Part shown: positions 60,697-64,000 of the stretch, one piece after another
Layout: each line of letters opens with the position of its first letter
Numbering within the stretch: the first letter of the stretch is position 1
Assembly: GCA_965227535.1 (NCBI GenBank)
Contig: OZ245761.1
Location: 3,472,001-3,536,000, forward strand
Length of the DNA stretch: 64,000 nt
Direction: 5' to 3'
From: SZUA-430 sp965227535
Lineage (GTDB): Bacteria > Pseudomonadota > Alphaproteobacteria > Micropepsales > Micropepsaceae
Position numbers and translations under genes: made by a program
Notes under the pieces: model-generated
Told to the model about the DNA's origin: nothing
Database searches by the model: none
Seen by the model: the letters and a program-made list of their open reading frames with translations, nothing else

Positions 60697-61335
60697 ATGA
60701 CGTCGTCCCGCCGCATCGTTCAAACACTCGCCGTCGTAGCTTTTGCTTTCGCGCTCACCGGATGCGTGGGCGTCGCGCTCACCACGCAGGAACGTCCGTT
60801 CGGCAAAGCCGTCGACGACTTCAACACGCGCACGGAACTGAACGCGCGCTTGCTGGGTGACAGCCCGCAGCTATTCGCCAACGTCTCGACCACGGTGATC
60901 GAAGGCCGCGTGCACATGTCGGGCACCGTGCCCACGAACGATGAGCGTCTGAAGGCGACCCGCCTCGCCTGGGAAACGCCGAACGTGCGCGAGGTCGTCA
61001 ACGACATCGAAGTGACCGAAGACGGCGGCATCGGCGACATCGCGCGCGACCGCTGGATCTCGGCCCAGGTGCGCACGCGCATCCTCACCGACGGCAATAT
61101 CCGCGACATCAACTACACGATCGATACCCAGAATAAGGTCGTCTACGTGTTGGGCATCGCGCAAAGCCAGCGCGAACTCGATCGCGTACTGACCCATGCG
61201 CGCTCCGTCGCCGAGGTGCGCCGCGTCGTGAACTACGCACTGCTGAAAGACGACCCGCGCCGTTTCGCCGAGCCCGCGGGAAAATACGAAGATGACGACG
61301 GCGCGACACCGCCACCCGAGACGGAAAGACCATGA
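60697..61335 (+). CDS. BON-domain lipoprotein (YraP/DolP-like)
   Basis: A 212-residue lipoprotein. Signal IVQTLAVVAFAFALTGCVGV carries the lipobox L-T-G-C. Two BON domains follow (about 48-117 and 121-190): STTVIEGRVHMSGTVPTNDE, then NYTIDTQNKVVYVLGIAQSQ. This is the DolP (YraP) architecture of an outer-membrane phospholipid-binding protein; E. coli yraP is also close to yraN. AGAGG precedes ATG 60697. Its stop overlaps the SirB1 gene ATG. Confidence 0.93.
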   Translation: MTSSRRIVQTLAVVAFAFALTGCVGVALTTQERPFGKAVDDFNTRTELNARLLGDSPQLFANVSTTVIEGRVHMSGTVPTNDERLKATRLAWETPNVREVVNDIEVTEDGGIGDIARDRWISAQVRTRILTDGNIRDINYTIDTQNKVVYVLGIAQSQRELDRVLTHARSVAEVRRVVNYALLKDDPRRFAEPAGKYEDDDGATPPPETERP

Positions 61336-62162
61336 CCATCAGCAGTCCCGATGCGTTGCTGGAACGCCTGCACAATCTGGGGCAAGGCAATGACGAGTCG
61401 CTGCCGCTTGCGGAGACGGCGTTGATGCTGGCGGCGCTCGACCGCAGCGGCGGGATCGATTTGGGACCCTACCGCGAACATCTGGCCCGCATCGCCGCCG
61501 ACACGCGCGACAGCTTCGCGAACTTGCGCCGCGGCATGAACGTCAACGACGCCGCGGCGCGCGTGCTGGTCGACATCATCAGTTCGCGCCACGGCTACGT
61601 GGGCGACAGCACGAACTACGACGACCCGCGTAACGCCGACCTCATCCAGGTCATCGACCGCAGGCGCGGCCTGCCGGTGGCGCTGGGCATTCTCTATCTC
61701 GACGTCGCCGCCGCGATCGACATCAAGGCCGACGGCCTGAACACGCAAGGTCACTTCCTGCTGTCGGTGGGCGAGGGCGATCACGCCCGCATCGTCGATC
61801 CGTTCAACGGCGTCGTCCTCGACACGAACGAACTGCGCATGGCCCCACCCATGGGTGCGCCGATGGAATACGGCCCCGTCAGCCGCCGCGACGTCCTGCT
61901 GCGCCTGTTGAACAACATCCACGCGAGATCGATGGCGGCGAAAGACACGATCCGTACACTGACGATAACCGAGCGCATGGTCCTCATCGCCCCGCGCCGC
62001 GCCGACCTCTGGCTCGAACTCTGCAAGGCCTGCGAAGCGGTCGGCAAACTCAACGGCGCCATGCGCGCCGCCAAAAGCTGCATCGACCTCTCCGAACCCG
62101 AAAGCTCCACCGGCCGAGAAGCCGCCTTCATCCTCCACAGCCTCAAGCGCAAAGTGAATTAG
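61332..62162 (+). CDS. SirB1 family transglutaminase-like/TPR protein
   Basis: A 276-residue protein. The transglutaminase-like core contains VLVDIISSRHGYVGDSTNYD, DRRRGLPVALGILYLDVAAA and LNTQGHFLLSVGEGDHARIV, then DPFNGVV. The C-terminal 80 residues are TPR-like helices (LIAPRRADLWLELCKACEAV). SirB1 proteins are conserved in proteobacteria without known activity. It overlaps the BON gene by 4 bp (ATGA). Confidence 0.92.
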   Translation: MTISSPDALLERLHNLGQGNDESLPLAETALMLAALDRSGGIDLGPYREHLARIAADTRDSFANLRRGMNVNDAAARVLVDIISSRHGYVGDSTNYDDPRNADLIQVIDRRRGLPVALGILYLDVAAAIDIKADGLNTQGHFLLSVGEGDHARIVDPFNGVVLDTNELRMAPPMGAPMEYGPVSRRDVLLRLLNNIHARSMAAKDTIRTLTITERMVLIAPRRADLWLELCKACEAVGKLNGAMRAAKSCIDLSEPESSTGREAAFILHSLKRKVN

Positions 62163-62199
62163 CGCACAGTTCCTTCCGGCCGGCCGTGCACTTCGTTGA

Positions 62200-62352
62200 T
62201 TCAGCCCCACCACGAAGCCTCAAAGAACGCCAAGGATTCACGAAGTTTGTTCCGGCGCGGCGCGCGCCAATCGTCGGGGTGAACCAGGCGCTACGCGCCA
62301 AGAACGTCTTCGTGAACCTTCGAGTTCTTCGAGGCTTCGTGGTGAAGCTGAA
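62200..62352. repeat. long imperfect inverted repeat (MITE/REP-like)
   Basis: Left arm 62200-62245 and right arm 62308-62352 are near reverse complements over about 45 bp, with a few mismatches and one indel. The arms carry ACCACGAAGCCTC and GAGGCTTCGTGGT at equivalent positions, and the intervening 62 bp are GC-rich. Its right arm recurs at 329-373. The remaining parts of the 282-bp gap (62163-62444) show nothing else. Confidence 0.8.
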
Positions 62353-62444
62353 TCTCAACCGCGCCGCTGCGCGAAGGTAGGGGGATGACAGCGTTGGGCC
62401 CGCACCGCTAAGGTCGGCGCAACACGTCATCGCCAAGGCCGCCC

Positions 62445-63395
62445 ATGTCCCTCGCTGTCGCCATTCAGATGGACCCGATCGATCGCATCGACATCGGCGG
62501 CGACTCCACCTTCGCCATCGCGCTCGAAGCGCAAAGCCGCGGTCACAAACTCTGGTTCTATCTCCCGAAGCACCTGGCCCAGCGCGACGGCAAAGTCTCC
62601 GCCCGCGCGCAGACGCTTAGCGTGCGCAACGAACGCGGCAACCACTTCACGCTGGGTGAGCCGCAAATCGTCGACCTCGGCACGATGGACGTCGTGCTGC
62701 TGCGCCAAGACCCGCCCTTCGACATGGGCTACATCACGACGACGCACATCCTAGAGCGCCTGCCCAAACGCACGCTGGTCGTGAACGACCCCTACTGGGT
62801 GCGGAACTCGCCCGAAAAAGTCTTCGTCACCGAATACCCGGACCTGATGCCGCCCACGCTGATCACCAGCGACGCTGAGACCATCCGCGCCTTCCGCAAA
62901 GAACACGGCGAGATCGTGGTCAAGCCGCTCTACGGCAACGGAGGCGCCGGCGTCTTCCGCGTCCGGCCTGAGGATGAGAACCTCAACACCATCATGGAAT
63001 TCTTCGCCGCCTTCGTGCGCGAACCCCTCGTCGTGCAGCGCTACGAACCGAAGGTCCGCCAAGGCGACAAACGCATCATCCTGGTCGACGGCGAACCGGT
63101 CGGCGCCATCAACCGTGTCCCCGCGCATGGTGAGGCGCGCTCGAACATGCACGTCGGCGGCAAGCCGGAGAAAACGACGCTGACCGCGCGCGACAAAGAA
63201 ATCTGCGCCCGCATTGGCCCGGAGCTGAAACGCCGCGGCCTCATCTTCACCGGCATCGACGTCATCGGCGACGCGATGACGGAGATCAACGTCACCTCGC
63301 CGACCGGCATCTGGGAAATCCGCCGCTTCGAAGGCGTCGACATCGCAGCATTGATCTGGAACGCGATCGAGAACCGCCTCAAAACCCGCGCATGA
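62445..63395 (+). CDS. gshB: glutathione synthase
   Basis: A 316-residue ATP-grasp enzyme joining gamma-glutamylcysteine and glycine. MSLAVAIQMDPIDRIDIGGD, the PxDxMGY-type motif LLRQDPPFDMGYITTTHILE, VVKPLYGNGGAGVFRVRPED (ATP-grasp loop), QGDKRIILVDGEPVGAINRV and EINVTSPTGIWEIRRFEGVD are characteristic. Length is normal. Its stop overlaps the comM-like ATG (ATGA). Confidence 0.97.
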   Translation: MSLAVAIQMDPIDRIDIGGDSTFAIALEAQSRGHKLWFYLPKHLAQRDGKVSARAQTLSVRNERGNHFTLGEPQIVDLGTMDVVLLRQDPPFDMGYITTTHILERLPKRTLVVNDPYWVRNSPEKVFVTEYPDLMPPTLITSDAETIRAFRKEHGEIVVKPLYGNGGAGVFRVRPEDENLNTIMEFFAAFVREPLVVQRYEPKVRQGDKRIILVDGEPVGAINRVPAHGEARSNMHVGGKPEKTTLTARDKEICARIGPELKRRGLIFTGIDVIGDAMTEINVTSPTGIWEIRRFEGVDIAALIWNAIENRLKTRA

Positions 63396-64000
63396 CCGTC
63401 GCGCACATCTCCACGGTGGCCTTCGTCGGCATCGAGGCGCGCGACGTCGACGTGCAAGTCCACATGTCCGAAGCCGGCGGCAAAGAGATCATGGCCATCG
63501 TCGGCCTCGCCGACAAAGCCGTCGCCGAAAGCCGCGAACGCGTGCGCTCCGCCTTGCACGCCATCGGCCTCGCGCTCCCGAACAAGCGCATCACGGTCAA
63601 CCTCTCGCCTGCCGACCTGCCGAAGGAAGGCAGCCACTACGACCTCCCGATCGCGCTGGGCCTGCTCACCGTGATGGGCGTTCTCCCAACGACGGAGATG
63701 GCGACGCACCTCGCGATGGGCGAACTGTCGCTCGACGGCGCGCTCATCCCCGTCGCCGGCGTGCTGCCGGCGGCGATCAAGGCGCTCGAACTCGAACGCA
63801 CCTTCATCTGCCCGCACGCCTCAGGTCCCGAAGCCGCCTGGGCGGAGGGGCTCGAGATCATCGCCGCACCGTCGCTCGTCGCGCTGGTGAATCACCTGAA
63901 AGGCGCGCAAGTCCTAAACCCGCCGACGGCGCGCCTCGCTGACGAAACGTTCAACACGCCCGACCTGCGCGACGTGAAGGGCCAAGAGACGGCCAAGCGC
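63392..64000 (+). CDS. comM: YifB/ComM-family Mg-chelatase-like AAA ATPase, N-terminal part
   Basis: The first 203 codons; the gene continues past the right edge. The N-terminal ChlI domain is present: VAHISTVAFVGIEARDVDVQ, IVGLADKAVAESRERVRSAL, RITVNLSPADLPKEGSHYDL, PIALGLLTVMG and GELSLDGALIPVAGVLPAAI, ending in the start of 'DVKGQE' before Walker A. ComM is a hexameric helicase for branch migration in natural transformation. The P-loop lies outside the window. It is coupled to gshB, the usual alphaproteobacterial neighbour. Confidence 0.93.
   Translation, partial: MTVAHISTVAFVGIEARDVDVQVHMSEAGGKEIMAIVGLADKAVAESRERVRSALHAIGLALPNKRITVNLSPADLPKEGSHYDLPIALGLLTVMGVLPTTEMATHLAMGELSLDGALIPVAGVLPAAIKALELERTFICPHASGPEAAWAEGLEIIAAPSLVALVNHLKGAQVLNPPTARLADETFNTPDLRDVKGQETAKR

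Overview
The window is GC-rich chromosomal DNA of an alphaproteobacterium. Supporting families are IalB, DUF2794, DUF1223, DUF2244 and a 17-beta-HSD10-like SDR. Also typical are hrcA-grpE lying apart from dnaKJ, a ccmABCD block, and the run rph-rdgB-hemW ... rsmI-yraN-BON-SirB1-gshB-comM. I cannot name a genus; a Rhodospirillales- or Micropepsales-like lineage fits best, by inference. Genes are dense, and many neighbours overlap by 1-4 bases (ATGA/GTGA junctions). I see no prophage, insertion sequence, CRISPR array or rRNA operon. The only RNA gene seen is a tRNA-Ala(CGC).

Layout. 1-6.1 kb: DUF2244 fragment, secreted FliL-like protein, tRNA-Ala, the coupled yggT-DUF167-folD operon, a VOC protein, then rlmN-argG and an IalB-family protein on the reverse strand. 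6.4-11.2 kb: asparaginase, quinone oxidoreductase, a LysR regulator with an NmrA-like enzyme, and a compact 36-codon transcription unit. 11.3-15 kb: reverse-strand group with an AraC regulator, a tiny 12-cysteine metallothionein-like gene, an alpha/beta hydrolase and several small membrane proteins. 15-24.3 kb: SDR, proline-rich membrane protein, pterin dehydratase, zincin, arylesterase-AKR-thpR, a YbbAP-type exporter and a Bax-inhibitor protein. 24.3-32.7 kb: DUF2794, O-methyltransferase, hydrolase, SDR and a four-gene Gld-type ABC system, ending in DUF4340. 32.7-42.5 kb: aconitase, crotonase, ccmABCD, MarR/NUDIX, CysZ-like protein, adenosine kinase, hisE. 42.5-47.2 kb: a Zur-box-preceded zinc operon (34-codon ORF, znuC, znuB, znuA), then a COG0523 GTPase and a WD40 protein. 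47.4-53.7 kb: dnaJ-dnaK and grpE-hrcA, separated by two small secreted/membrane genes. 53.8-64 kb: rph, rdgB, hemW, a DUF6438-ankyrin protein, an LpoA-like lipoprotein, rsmI, yraN, BON lipoprotein, SirB1, gshB and the start of comM.

Physiology. The zinc operon (uptake, GTPase, WD40) is probably one zinc-starvation regulon, and a separate metallothionein could buffer metals. dnaK has a good heat-shock-type promoter. Housekeeping genes cover arginine, histidine, folate, glutathione, the TCA cycle, cytochrome c maturation, rRNA modification and nucleotide-pool cleaning.

Non-coding structure. Several families of palindromic repeats sit between genes. They include a nested 173-bp structure before argG, a 36-bp perfect inverted repeat after the WD40 gene, a 45-bp-arm inverted repeat at 62.2-62.35 kb with a solo arm at 329-373, and small REP-like hairpins. 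The items most worth follow-up are the duplicated 6-cysteine metallothionein, the 34-codon ORF fused into the Zur operon, the 36-codon unit at 9.4 kb, and the terminator that abuts the rlmN start.
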